Shown piece after piece: positions 52,500 through 61,818 of a stretch of DNA of 64,000 nucleotides. The stretch's first letter is position 1. Each line of letters begins with the position of its first letter. This stretch comes from Palsa-189 sp963803735 (GTDB lineage Bacteria > Acidobacteriota > Terriglobia > Acidiferrales > UBA7541). Location: assembly GCA_963803735.1 (NCBI GenBank), contig CAWDNV010000001.1, forward strand, positions 248,001 through 312,000. Direction: 5' to 3'. A program made the position numbers and the translations under genes. The notes under the pieces are model-generated. The model had not been told where the DNA came from. It saw nothing but the letters and a program-made list of their open reading frames with translations, and did no database searches.

Positions 52500-55193
52500 T
52501 CACTCGTCGGATTTTCGTGGTGACAGATTGAGGGACTCGACGTCCACCAGGCCGCGGCGAAGAGCATCGCCTACACCAGAGAAAACTTCGGTGCAGGCAG
52601 CGCGCAGTCGTTCTTCGGCGGCTTTGGTGAGCATTTGGACGTGCTGTTCGGAATGCTGGCTGAGCTTCGCGACGGTCGTCAGCAGCCAGGAGTTTGAGGC
52701 CGCCTCGAGCCGTCGCTTATAGCCCTCGAGAGCCTCTTCGTTCAGGGCGCTGACCGACTCGGCCAATTTGTACTGCTGCGCCTCGGATTCCGTGCGCAGC
52801 TCTTCGCGGGCCGATCCGAGCTGCGCCTGCAATTCTTTCTTCGCGCCGCCCAGTTCATCCTGGAATTGCAATTTCAGAGCGGCGCGGAACTCCGCAGAAG
52901 CCTGTTTCGAATCGGCCTCGGATTTTGCGCGGGCTTCGTCCGCTTGCGCTTCGAATTGCGCTTTGATCTGCGCCGAAAGGCTGGCGGCTTTGGTGTGAAA
53001 ACCCTCCAAAGCTGCTTCCGAGTCTTCCCGCGCCTGTTGCACGATGGAAGCTGCAGATTCTGTGGCCATCTCCTCCGCGTGTTTACGCAGCTTCTCCAGG
53101 CCTTCGCGCGCCGCCTCTTCCACCTGTCCGTGGGTGTGTTCTACGTAGCTGCGGCTGTAGTGATCGAGTTCGGCGCCAAAAACGCCAGACATTTCGCGGG
53201 CTTTCTCTTTGAGCGTAGCCAGCGCGTTTTCCATGCCCTTGTCGATTGCCGCTTGCATCTGCGTATGCACTTTCTTTTCGTACCATTCCGCGGTCTTGAA
53301 GAGCGATTCGAACGCGTGGTGGGTTGTGTCCGTGGCCTTGGCGTCAATTTCGGAAATCCATTTGTCCGCAGCGGCGCGGCCCGATTCACTAAAGTCGCGA
53401 GTCAGGGCGCTGACCAGCTCCTTTACACGCTCCCCGGCGGCCTGAATCGCGTGCTCGGAACCCCTCGCCAGGGCCTCCTCGCGGAGACGCAACGCCTCGT
53501 CCGCCGACCCGATCGTGCTCTCAAGGCGAGCGACCATTGCCGCAGCGCTCTCCACCCGTTCTTTCAGTTCGGCTTTGATCTGGGCTGCCAGTCGTGTCAC
53601 GGTCTGCTGGCCAGTGGCCTCCAGCGCGGGCTGCAAGCGCTCTGCCCAAGTTGTTATGGCACCCGAAGCGCGCCGGGCCATCTCCTGGCTTTGGGCTTCA
53701 AGCAATGCGCTGGCGCGCTGCTCGAGTGCTTGCTCGACGGCCTGGGTGATCCCATGGAGCTTTCCGGCTTGATTCTCTATGTAATGTTCGACCGTCTGTA
53801 CCTTCCGCAAGGATTCCAGCGCGCGTTCATTTTCCTGATCCAACGACGTGCGCAATTGACTGAGCTTGGCTTCGGAATGGGTGGCCGCATCCGCGAAGGC
53901 TTTAGTCATTCCGCCGATCCGCAGGGCGAGCTCCCGCTCCACGTGTTCTCCGGCCGATTCCGCATGGCGAGCCAAGCGTTCCACAAACTGCTGTTTAGCG
54001 GATTCGACTGAACTCCCGATCTCCTGATGCCAGCGACCTGCCGCCGCGGAGAATTCCGCCTCCACGCGAGCTTTCCAATCGTCTTGTGCGGAACTGAAGG
54101 CCGAGGCGGCCTGATCCTGCAAGTGACGCGAAACGGTTTCGATCTCAGAAAGGCTGACGTTCGCCTGTTCGATCTGAGCCTGAATGCGTTGCTCGAGCCT
54201 CTTCAAATCCGGAATCGCAATCTGTGCGGCTTGGCTTCCTGCCTCGGTGGCTGCCTGCGGTCGCAACTCTGCGGCCTGCTTCTGCAATCGGTCCAGCACC
54301 TCCTGGATACGTTGTTGCAAAATTTGTTCGAATGCAGCGCTGCGCTGCTTCTCGACTTCCTCCAATTGCGACGCCAACTCTTGCACGGCGCGCTTGGCGC
54401 CCTCCGCCATGCTGCGGTTACATTCCTGCCGGAACGCGTCCACCTGAACTTGCTTGGCTTCCTGAAGTGCTTTCTCGGCCACGGAACCGGCAGCCGCTTC
54501 GAGAGACTTTTCGGCCAGACCCTTTAACTGGAGTTCCAGTGAGGAGATGAGCGGACGGGCCTCGAGAGAGACCGCTTCGGCGGCACTTCGACGGAGTGTC
54601 GCTTGGAGATCTTTTTTGGCCTCTTCGATCGCTGCTTGGATCTGCGACGTTGAAGACGAATCGAGCGGCACTGCCGGCTCGATGGCAGGAATCGCCGGCA
54701 TCGTGCGCAGATTGCCCTCTGCCGGTATTGTTGGCGATGGCGTCGGCCACGGGCTCTCAGGCGGCGCGGCAGGCGGCATTGCGGCAGTGGTAGGCAAAGG
54801 AACCGCAGCCAAACCTTCGGGGAAGGGAAACCAATCCGAAGGAGGAAAAGCAATCCCCCAGAAATTCCCGGAAACTTCGAGTTCGACGCCGACTTGAAAC
54901 AGCTCGCGCACAGTTCGCGGCCGCTGGATCCACATCACGCGTGCCCGAACCGTTCGAGCGGGGTGGCCCGCCTCTTGATGTGGGACCTCGAAAGTCACCC
55001 ACATGTTTTTGAGAACGTAGTGCTTGGATTGGTAACGGCAGCCGTGGCAGTTGATAATTAATGTGGAAGTGCGCTCGGAGAAGGGACGACCTAGGGCATC
55101 CACGCCGACGACTGTAAGGGGCACTGCCTGGACAATTCGCGTGCTTCGGCGTTTCGATATGTCCGGCTCGTTTGTTGGCACAGACTCCGGCAC
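52500..55193 (-). CDS. PilZ-like domain fused to a very long coiled coil
   Basis: About 897 residues from the GTG at 55193 (GGGAG six bases before); a TTG at 55196 is next to it. Residues ~10-115 resemble a PilZ domain: 'KRRSTRI' (RRxxR) then 'LIINCHGCRYQS' in place of the D/NxSxxG box, followed by strands ('MWVTFEVPH', 'VRARVMWIQR', 'FQVGVELEV'). Next comes a Pro-rich linker (~125-180). From ~185 to ~890 it is Ala/Glu/Gln/Lys-rich, with almost no Pro or Gly: a continuous coiled coil, so an elongated filament or tether is expected. If the PilZ site is active it would bind cyclic di-GMP. No membrane helix. Confidence 0.7.
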   Translation of the reverse strand: MPESVPTNEPDISKRRSTRIVQAVPLTVVGVDALGRPFSERTSTLIINCHGCRYQSKHYVLKNMWVTFEVPHQEAGHPARTVRARVMWIQRPRTVRELFQVGVELEVSGNFWGIAFPPSDWFPFPEGLAAVPLPTTAAMPPAAPPESPWPTPSPTIPAEGNLRTMPAIPAIEPAVPLDSSSTSQIQAAIEEAKKDLQATLRRSAAEAVSLEARPLISSLELQLKGLAEKSLEAAAGSVAEKALQEAKQVQVDAFRQECNRSMAEGAKRAVQELASQLEEVEKQRSAAFEQILQQRIQEVLDRLQKQAAELRPQAATEAGSQAAQIAIPDLKRLEQRIQAQIEQANVSLSEIETVSRHLQDQAASAFSSAQDDWKARVEAEFSAAAGRWHQEIGSSVESAKQQFVERLARHAESAGEHVERELALRIGGMTKAFADAATHSEAKLSQLRTSLDQENERALESLRKVQTVEHYIENQAGKLHGITQAVEQALEQRASALLEAQSQEMARRASGAITTWAERLQPALEATGQQTVTRLAAQIKAELKERVESAAAMVARLESTIGSADEALRLREEALARGSEHAIQAAGERVKELVSALTRDFSESGRAAADKWISEIDAKATDTTHHAFESLFKTAEWYEKKVHTQMQAAIDKGMENALATLKEKAREMSGVFGAELDHYSRSYVEHTHGQVEEAAREGLEKLRKHAEEMATESAASIVQQAREDSEAALEGFHTKAASLSAQIKAQFEAQADEARAKSEADSKQASAEFRAALKLQFQDELGGAKKELQAQLGSAREELRTESEAQQYKLAESVSALNEEALEGYKRRLEAASNSWLLTTVAKLSQHSEQHVQMLTKAAEERLRAACTEVFSGVGDALRRGLVDVESLNLSPRKSDE

Positions 55194-55331
55194 CAATCTC
55201 TCCCTAGAGCGAAGAACAAGCGTATCACCCGCTAGAGGACCAGGTGGAGAAATCGGGGGACAGTGGTGCGAAAGATGCTAATACCGGTTCGTAGTGGTGG
55301 GGAAAGGGGACTTAAGGCTTGCCAGCAGTGC

Positions 55332-55931
55332 TTAGAGGTCGTGCCGGCCCTCCATTGCCTTAAGCATCGTGATTTCATCAGCATACTCGAGGTCTGAACC
55401 CACAGGTATGCCCACGCCTATGCGGGTGACTCGCACTCCCAGCGGCTTGATCAGTTTCGAAACATACACTGCGGTCGCTTCGCCTTCGGCGGTGGGGTTT
55501 GTGGCGATAATGATCTCCTGCACAGTGCCCGCTTTCAGCCTTTCAATCAGTCCCTTCAGCTTCAACTGATCCGGCCCTTTTCCTTCCAAAGGCGAAAGCG
55601 CTCCGCCCAGCACATGATAAAGGCCGCTATATTGGCGCGTGCGCTCGATGGCAAGGATGTTGTGAGGCTCTTCGACGACGCAGATAACAGTGCGATTACG
55701 GTTTGGGCTCGTGCAGTAAAGGCAGGGATCGGTATCGGTGATGTTGTTACAGACGCTGCATTCACGAATCTTCAGCTTGGCATCGCGAATGGCGTCGGAC
55801 AGGGCCATCGCGTCTTCTGGATCGGAGCGGAGCACATGAAAGGCAAGGCGCTGCGCCGTCTTTTGGCCGATCCCGGGCAAGCGTTTGAATTGATCGATGA
55901 GCCGACCGATCGGTTCGGCAAAGTCAGGCAT
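55332..55931 (-). CDS. recR: Recombination mediator protein RecR
   Basis: 199 residues, typical length. Helix-hairpin-helix 'LIDQFKRLPGIGQKTAQRLAFHVL', four-Cys zinc finger 'CSVCNNITDTDPCLYC', and a Toprim domain 'VICVVEEPHNILAIERT...YHVLGGALSPLEGKGPDQL' with 'IIIATNPTAEGEATAVYV'. It acts with RecO and RecF to load RecA on gapped DNA. It is the last gene of the dnaX-ybaB-recR set, 58 bases after ybaB. Confidence 0.95.
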   Translation of the reverse strand: MPDFAEPIGRLIDQFKRLPGIGQKTAQRLAFHVLRSDPEDAMALSDAIRDAKLKIRECSVCNNITDTDPCLYCTSPNRNRTVICVVEEPHNILAIERTRQYSGLYHVLGGALSPLEGKGPDQLKLKGLIERLKAGTVQEIIIATNPTAEGEATAVYVSKLIKPLGVRVTRIGVGIPVGSDLEYADEITMLKAMEGRHDL

Positions 55932-55989
55932 CAGCGATGCCCGCGGGGCGTCCGCAAATTAACAAGGAGTTTGCTGTCACGTGAGGCAG

Positions 55990-56316
55990 TCAGAATAATC
56001 CGGGGATCTTCAGACCGGAGATTCCTGGAAGTCCGCTCGCAAGGCCTTTCATTTGGCTGGCGAGTTCGTCATCGACGCGCCGGCATGCTTCGTTAACCGC
56101 GGCGCGAATCAGGTCTTGCAACAACTCGGGATCCTTGCCCGCAAAAACTTCCGGTTCGATACGCACATCGGTGACTTGTTTTTGGCCGTTCATTTTCACA
56201 ACGACCATGCCGCCGCCTGCAGAGGCTTCCACGTTAACGTTGTCTACCTGCTTCTGCAGATTTTCCTGAATCTGCCGAAACTGGGAAAGAAGCTGTTGCA
56301 GTGCCTTAACTTCCAT
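55990..56316 (-). CDS. ybaB: YbaB/EbfC nucleoid-associated protein
   Basis: 108 residues. 'LLSQFRQIQENLQKQVDNVNVEASAGGGMVVVKMNGQKQVTDVRIEPEVF' and 'LLQDLIRAAVNEACRRVDDEL' match the YbaB dimer fold with the strand Met-V-x-V-x-x-Nxx. It binds DNA as a tweezer-like dimer. The start lies 3 bases after the dnaX stop and recR follows, the usual conserved order. Confidence 0.92.
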   Translation of the reverse strand: MEVKALQQLLSQFRQIQENLQKQVDNVNVEASAGGGMVVVKMNGQKQVTDVRIEPEVFAGKDPELLQDLIRAAVNEACRRVDDELASQMKGLASGLPGISGLKIPGLF

Positions 56317-56319
56317 GTT

Positions 56320-58125
56320 TCATCCTTCATCCCGGCGTTTCACTTCGGAGATTCGACCGCCAAACCGCTCCACCATTCCGCGTACGATCGGGTCTTGCTC
56401 AAACCGAGCGCGCAACTCGCGGCCGGATTCTCCGGGGCGAACTTTTGCAGCGACCACCGGAGCGGCCTCCAGTTTAACACAGACGCGCACTTGCTGGCCG
56501 AGCACTCCGCTCGCGATGGTGCGCAATTTCTCTATACGGTCACGAGACTGCAATAGCTCGGCGAAATTGCGTCGTTCAGTCGGAAAATAAAGGCGAACTT
56601 CACCGGCATCGAGCTCCCAGCGGAACGCGTGTTCGAGTAATTCGCCCAGAAATTGGGACTGAGAAAAACTCTCGGTCTTGATTGCCTGCACCTGTGCGGC
56701 GTCAAGGCCCGCTCCGGAAATAGCGGTGTTCGAATTTTCCGCGTGCTCGAGGGCCGGCGCCGCGGCAGAAGCAGCGCCCGCCTTTGAATCGGCCGAGATA
56801 TTAGGACCCGGCACATTGGGAATGGAAGGGCGAGCAGCCGGAGCAGAGGGTGCAGCGGTCGCAGCGGGAGAGGGAATCGAAGCTTTGAGATTATTTGGGG
56901 CTGCTGGTTTCGCCGGAACAGCAGCGACAGCCGTGCTCGCCTCCGCGTTCAATTTCGGCGCCGACGTTCGAACAGGAACATTACCCGCCCGAACGTTGCC
57001 AGAAAGCTCGGCCAGAACTTCCTCGAGCGGGGCGAGCCGCGCGGCATTGACCAGACGAAGCAGGCCCATTTCCAGATGCAGGCGCGGATCAGGCTTGCGG
57101 CGCAGATCCTCTTCTGTAAGCAGCAAAATCTGGAAGAAGCGGGTCAAATCTTCTTCGCTGAAATTGCTCGCCGCTCGAGCCAACCTGGGACGTTCGTCCG
57201 CGGGCGCGGCAATCAGGTCCGAATCCGCCCCGCAAACCCGCGCCACCAGAACATTTCGGAAATGAGATATAGCCTCGCGGCAGAACTGTTGCAGATTCTG
57301 TCCTTCCGCAAGCAATCGATGCACCAGGGCCAGCCCGCGCTCCGTGGAGCGGGTTTCAATAGCGGCAACCAATTCGTCCAGCACCTCAGCTGGTACGACG
57401 CCGAGCAATTCTCGAACTTGCGCTTCGGTTATCGCGTCGCCGCAATAAGCGCGGGCCTGTTCGATCAACGAAAGAGCGTCGCGCAGACTGCCATCGGCCG
57501 TGCGGGCCATCACGGCAAACGCGCCCGGCTCGATCTTCAATCCTTCTTTGGAAGCAATGCCTTGCAGCGCCTCGACGATTTCGCCAAAGGAAAGTGCGCG
57601 GAAATGGAAATGCTGCGAACGAGAGCGGATGGTGTCGACCAGATCTTCGGGCTGAGTAGTGGCCATAATGAAGACCACTTTTTCCGGCGGCTCTTCCAGG
57701 GTCTTGAGCAGCGCGTTCGAAGCTTCATCGGTGAGCATGTGCGCTTCATCGAGGATAACCACCTTCGAACGTCCGCCGACAGGCGCATACCGCACCATAT
57801 CGCGCAGCTCGCGAACCTGGTCGATGCCTCGATTGGACGCGGCATCGATTTCCAGAACGTCCATTGAGCTACCGGTGGCAATCTCACGGCATGAGTCGCA
57901 TTGATTGCACGGCGAAGGTGTGGGCCCGTGAACGCAATTCAGCGCTTTGGCCAGAATTCGGGCCGTGGTCGTCTTTCCGACGCCCCGAGCGCCCGAAAAA
58001 ATATAAGCGTGTGCCACGCGGCCGCTCTGGAGCGCGTTTTGCAGCGTGCGCGTGACGTGCTGCTGCCCCACAAGTTCCGCAAAGGTTTGGGGCCGCCACT
58101 TCCTTGCAATAACTTGATAGTCCAT
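56320..58125 (-). CDS. dnaX: DNA polymerase III gamma/tau subunit
   Basis: 601 residues from the ATG at 58125 ('MDYQVIARKWRPQTFAELVGQ', the family start). AAA+ clamp loader features: Walker A 'FSGARGVGKTTTARI', zinc Cys 'CVHGPTPSPCNQCDSC', Walker B 'VVILDEAHML', sensor 1 'IMATTQPEDLVDTI'. The C-terminal part has a Pro/Ala linker (~375-480) and a tau-like tail. No obvious frameshift slippery site was identified. The SRP RNA gene lies 48 bases upstream, as in many bacteria. Confidence 0.95.
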   Translation of the reverse strand: MDYQVIARKWRPQTFAELVGQQHVTRTLQNALQSGRVAHAYIFSGARGVGKTTTARILAKALNCVHGPTPSPCNQCDSCREIATGSSMDVLEIDAASNRGIDQVRELRDMVRYAPVGGRSKVVILDEAHMLTDEASNALLKTLEEPPEKVVFIMATTQPEDLVDTIRSRSQHFHFRALSFGEIVEALQGIASKEGLKIEPGAFAVMARTADGSLRDALSLIEQARAYCGDAITEAQVRELLGVVPAEVLDELVAAIETRSTERGLALVHRLLAEGQNLQQFCREAISHFRNVLVARVCGADSDLIAAPADERPRLARAASNFSEEDLTRFFQILLLTEEDLRRKPDPRLHLEMGLLRLVNAARLAPLEEVLAELSGNVRAGNVPVRTSAPKLNAEASTAVAAVPAKPAAPNNLKASIPSPAATAAPSAPAARPSIPNVPGPNISADSKAGAASAAAPALEHAENSNTAISGAGLDAAQVQAIKTESFSQSQFLGELLEHAFRWELDAGEVRLYFPTERRNFAELLQSRDRIEKLRTIASGVLGQQVRVCVKLEAAPVVAAKVRPGESGRELRARFEQDPIVRGMVERFGGRISEVKRRDEG

Positions 58126-58172
58126 GGATCCCTGAAGGTTGTTTTCGGGGCCGGCCGCTCTCAGCAATGAGA

Positions 58173-58276
<104 letters not shown>

Positions 58277-58426
58277 ACGCATCGGCAGGAATTTGCACCC
58301 GCTCCGCGAAGTCTAGCATAGCGATACAGTGGGCGAAAGCACGGCGGAACCGGCAGTGGAATTCGCGATTCGCTGAAGGCAGCGAGAAAGGGACCCTGAG
58401 TAATGAGATTCACCAGCTCCAGGTGT

Positions 58427-59851
58427 TCACGACGCGGGGATTCCCGTTGCTGGGCGCACTCTGCCTTCCCGTTTTAAATAACGATAGAGGCTGGTGCGGC
58501 CAATGCCCAGCATTTGCGCCGCGCGAACTCGATTGCCCGAACACATATTGAGAACCCGCTCGATATGATCCCGGCGGACCGCGTCCAGGGGAATCGGAAG
58601 CCAGGATTTCGCAGGCGCCTCAGTGCGCTCCGGCTCTTGCACGTCTTCGGGTAGATCGTGAACGTCAATGAAATCGTTTAGCGCCACGAGAGATGCGCTG
58701 GAAATCACATTTTCGAGCTCCCACACATTCCCGGGCCATGGGTGTTGCAGCAACACCGTTTGCGCTCGGCGCGTAAGACCCTGGATCTGCTTTCCATTAG
58801 CGGCGTTGCATTTCTTGATAAAAAACGTAATCAACGCGGGCAGATCTTCGAGGCGCTGAGCGAGGCTGGGCACACGAATCTGGATCGTGCTCAAAAGATG
58901 GAAGAGGTCTTCACGAAATTTTCCCGCGGCCACCTCGCTTCGCAGATCGCGGTCGGTGGCTGCGATCATCCGCACGTCCACACGACGCACGTCGGGCGAA
59001 CCCACGCGCTGGATTTCGCGGTTTTGTATAACGCGCAGCAGCTTTGCCTGCATGGCCAGGGAAGTCTCACCCACGTCGTCGAGAAATACCGTTCCGCCGT
59101 TCGCGTATTCGAAGAGGCCGGCACGCGTTTCCGTCGCGCCGGTGAATGCGCCCCGCATGTGGCCGAATAACTGGCTTTCGAGCAGCGTATCGACGATTGC
59201 CGAGCAGTTGCAAATGGCGAACCGCTGAGTAGCCACAGGGCTCATCTGGTGGATCGCTTGGGCCACGAGTTCTTTCCCAGATCCAGTCGGACCCATCAAC
59301 AGAATATTCACGTAGTGCCGCGAAATCTTCCGCGCCATCTCAAAAACGTCAATCATGGCCGGGCTTCGGCTCACGATTCCGTGGAATTCCAGATCGCTCA
59401 CCAAACGCTGCTCGAGATCATGAATTCTTCGTCGCCGTTGGAACTGTTCGACCAGATCGTCGATGGTCTTCTTCAGCCGATGGCGCTCAAAGGGTTTGGG
59501 CAGATAGTCATAAGCGCCGAGCTTGATGGCTTGGATTGCCGAGTCGATCGAGTAAAAGCGAGTCATGAGGATGATATATACACCGGGATCCCGGTGCAAA
59601 GCTTCCTTGAGGAACGCCAACCCGTCCATCGCGGGCATTTTCAAGTCACATAGAACGATTCGGCCGTTTCCCTTGCCCACATATCGAAGACCCTCGTAGG
59701 GGTCCGTAGTTCCAAAACATCGGTAGCCAAAACTAGTAAGCGTCTCGCACAGCATCTCTACCATCGCGACGTCGTCGTCGACAACACAGATATCTACGAT
59801 GGGTTGAGGAGAATCTTGGACAGCAAATCCCGCGCTGCTGGGTAGGCTCAT
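58427..59851 (-). CDS. Sigma-54-dependent response regulator (NtrC family)
   Basis: 474 residues: receiver (~15-135; phosphoacceptor D69 in 'VLCDLKMPAMDG', K119), AAA+ domain (~155-400) and Fis-type helix-turn-helix (~425-465). Walker A is 'GPTGSGKE' (187-194), the sigma-54 contact loop is intact GAFTGA (234-239), Walker B region 'GGTVFLDDVGE' and 'FREDLFHLLSTIQIRVPSLAQR'. It should activate sigma-54 promoters after phosphorylation. No kinase gene lies next to it. It is a candidate activator of the pilin promoter near 10.2 kb, without direct proof. Confidence 0.9.
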   Translation of the reverse strand: MSLPSSAGFAVQDSPQPIVDICVVDDDVAMVEMLCETLTSFGYRCFGTTDPYEGLRYVGKGNGRIVLCDLKMPAMDGLAFLKEALHRDPGVYIILMTRFYSIDSAIQAIKLGAYDYLPKPFERHRLKKTIDDLVEQFQRRRRIHDLEQRLVSDLEFHGIVSRSPAMIDVFEMARKISRHYVNILLMGPTGSGKELVAQAIHQMSPVATQRFAICNCSAIVDTLLESQLFGHMRGAFTGATETRAGLFEYANGGTVFLDDVGETSLAMQAKLLRVIQNREIQRVGSPDVRRVDVRMIAATDRDLRSEVAAGKFREDLFHLLSTIQIRVPSLAQRLEDLPALITFFIKKCNAANGKQIQGLTRRAQTVLLQHPWPGNVWELENVISSASLVALNDFIDVHDLPEDVQEPERTEAPAKSWLPIPLDAVRRDHIERVLNMCSGNRVRAAQMLGIGRTSLYRYLKREGRVRPATGIPAS

Positions 59852-60094
59852 GCGATTGATTCCGGCAAAATGTATGCCAGACGGAGTGCAACAATCGTAT
59901 TCAGCTGGTTAGGAGTAAAGGAGAACGAATGGCGAGGTGCTAGGTCTTTAATCTCAGGCGCTTAGCAACACTTTTGAACTTCCAGATGCGAGTTGAAGTG
60001 AGTTCTGGACGGTCCAACAGAGTTCTGCCGGAGTCCCGATGTGGAGCAGGTTCGCGGTGGATCGTTCCAAATGCGAACGTGCTCCCTTATACTT

Positions 60095-60364
60095 TCAATT
60101 TATCCTCTCGGCCTTCCTGTCCAGTAAGGAGCTAAACGGTTCGATCTCCAGGAGCAATCGCTCCTCGCTGGTCGTAACTTGATCGAGGATCTCTACGGGG
60201 CTCATTGTTGGTTCGGCTTCCAGGCACGTAAACAGATCACTGGTGGGGTCTGATTCGGTGCCCTGGACTTCTTCGAAACCGCCAAGCAGTTCAAGTACCT
60301 GGAAAAGCTCCTCGCGCGTCGAAACGCGATCAGATGTTGCGGGCGCGTATTCTGGCAGTTTCAT
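60095..60364 (-). CDS. Small acidic protein of unknown function
   Basis: About 89 residues from the ATG at 60364 (GAGGTG six bases upstream). Strongly acidic: many Glu/Asp ('STREELFQVLELLGGFEEVQGTESDP', 'SPVEILDQVTTSEERLLLEIEPFSSLLD'). Predicted helical, without motif. The clear ribosome-binding signal supports it as a gene, but no relatives are recognised. The next 300 bases upstream hold no gene before the tRNA. Confidence 0.5.
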   Translation of the reverse strand: MKLPEYAPATSDRVSTREELFQVLELLGGFEEVQGTESDPTSDLFTCLEAEPTMSPVEILDQVTTSEERLLLEIEPFSSLLDRKAERIN

Positions 60365-60667
60365 TAGTTCACCTCGGTCGCGCACACTTATAGGATGCGG
60401 CGACGGGTCCTTTGGCTCGCCAATCTTTTTCTTTCATTTCCGACTCCTGCAGGTGAGGGACCTAATGGTCCTACAACTTATCCCTTATGTTTTCCGAGGC
60501 TTCGAAAGTAGGCTAGACGAAGCACGAGGCTTGATCGCCGTTATTTGCGCACAGCTGTGTCGATTTGACCATCGCTTCGCGCGAACCGGGGAGCGACAGT
60601 TTAGCCGGTAGAAATTAGCGAGAGAAGGCGAACGAAGCAGACCCGAATCCAAACTTGCGGGAATAGA
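60365..60667 (+). other. 303-base gap, no gene seen
   Basis: Between the small acidic ORF and the tRNA-Gln gene. Frames here are short and have unconvincing composition (one plus-strand frame of 122 residues overlaps the acidic ORF). No hairpin with a U-tract is obvious. It should hold the promoter of the small ORF on the minus strand. Confidence 0.4.
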
Positions 60668-60742
60668 TGGCTCCGGGGCTTGGACTCGAACCAAGATTCT
60701 AGGCTCCAAAGGCCCATGTGCTACCAATTGCACCACCCCGGA
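60668..60742 (-). tRNA. tRNA-Gln (anticodon UUG), CCA encoded
   Basis: On the minus strand: acceptor TCCGGGG (60742-60736) pairs with CCCCGGA (60678-60672), discriminator G at 60671 and CCA at 60670-60668. The D-loop has AATTGGTAGCA, the anticodon loop CTTTGGA gives anticodon TTG between TGGGC and GCCTA stem halves, and the T-loop has TTCGAGT. All stems fold. The anticodon fits Gln. Confidence 0.93.
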
Positions 60743-60910
60743 GTGGCAACCACCTCAGCCTACCCTAACGGCAGGGAACTGAAAAGTCTCGCTGAATTAG
60801 TGGCAATCGAACCCCCAATGGCCGTCTTCCGAGCACACTAAGGTTCCTTACCCAAGCCACCTTTCGATGCATTTTCGGAGAAGCTGGAAATTGGGCCGCT
60901 GCGGCCTCGT

Positions 60911-61789
60911 TCAGTTAGCCGCGGCGGATTTGTCTGTAGCCGCTGGTTTATCGGGCACTTCGTGCTCGTAATCCTTCTCGTTGGAACAAGTCACGTCTTC
61001 ATACATGGACTCGTTCGGCGTGAGGGTCATGTTCCAGGTATATACCCAGGGATGCGAGAACACTTTGGGGTCATCGTCCGTAATTTCTACGGTAAGGTGG
61101 TCCAAATCTGGACGGCGGATTTTTTCGGTCACATGCAGCGCATCGCTATGAAAGGTCCCGCTGCCTTCGCCGGCGTTCTTTCCCGATCCCAGCCAGGATT
61201 TGTCGGTCAGCTCCGTCGTGTCGATCACAAGCGTATCGCCGTCCCATTTCGCGACTGAATTTCCCATCCAGGATGGGTCGGCATTGGGGTCGTGTGGCCG
61301 TCCGTCTGTCGGGACGATGCGGAAGGCTGTATCTCTTTCATAAAGGATGATCAGCTCTCCGGGGAGCGCTACCAGCCTGGCAGGATGCGGGCCGCCCCAG
61401 ATTCGCGGCACGCCATAAGGCTCGCAGTGCAGCAGCGGGTCCGTATTCTCAGCATCCTTCAATTGTCTGGCTTTCAGAGCCGCCCATGGCTGATAAGGCA
61501 GTCCGTCCGATTCATAAGCCGGCGCACCAGCTCGTCTACCACTGCCCGCGGGCTTGCCAACAGCGGGATCGGTCCCCAACGCTCCGTACTTCTCAATCCA
61601 CATTCCCGAGAGGTCCGGATGGCCGTCGGCTGTGCGCGGCGTCGTCTTGGAATGGTCTTTGGATAGAGTTGGAGGCGCATATTTCTTTGTTCCCTGGTCT
61701 TTATCCGTCTGCGCAGCAGCAGATGCCACACAAACGCTCGCGACCATCGCCGCGGCAAGCACATACCCGAGGACGTGATGATGCTTCAT
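60911..61789 (-). CDS. Secreted protein of the 'DGHPDLSGMW' type
   Basis: 292 residues from the ATG at 61789, which has a strong AGGAGG; the frame open to 62023 has no support. Signal peptide (cut near SAAAQ). The mature start has 'TPRTADGHPDLSGMWIEKYG', a motif frequent in secreted proteins of Acidobacteriota. It is followed by a conserved beta-rich region ('PRIWGGPHPARLVALPGELIILYERDTAFRIVPTDGRPHDP', 'WMGNSVAKWDGDTLVIDTTELTDKSWL'). Function unknown. It lies 29 bases downstream of the DUF6152 gene on the same strand, so the two are probably co-transcribed. Confidence 0.72.
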   Translation of the reverse strand: MKHHHVLGYVLAAAMVASVCVASAAAQTDKDQGTKKYAPPTLSKDHSKTTPRTADGHPDLSGMWIEKYGALGTDPAVGKPAGSGRRAGAPAYESDGLPYQPWAALKARQLKDAENTDPLLHCEPYGVPRIWGGPHPARLVALPGELIILYERDTAFRIVPTDGRPHDPNADPSWMGNSVAKWDGDTLVIDTTELTDKSWLGSGKNAGEGSGTFHSDALHVTEKIRRPDLDHLTVEITDDDPKVFSHPWVYTWNMTLTPNESMYEDVTCSNEKDYEHEVPDKPAATDKSAAAN

Positions 61790-61818
61790 AGAATTCCTCC
61801 TGGCGACTATCTCCGTCA

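Noticed and set aside
52866..54011. 381-residue plus-strand open frame rich in Leu/Arg/Phe
   Set aside because: Shadow of the Ala/Glu/Gln-rich coiled-coil gene on the other strand; such codon bias opens the reverse frame.
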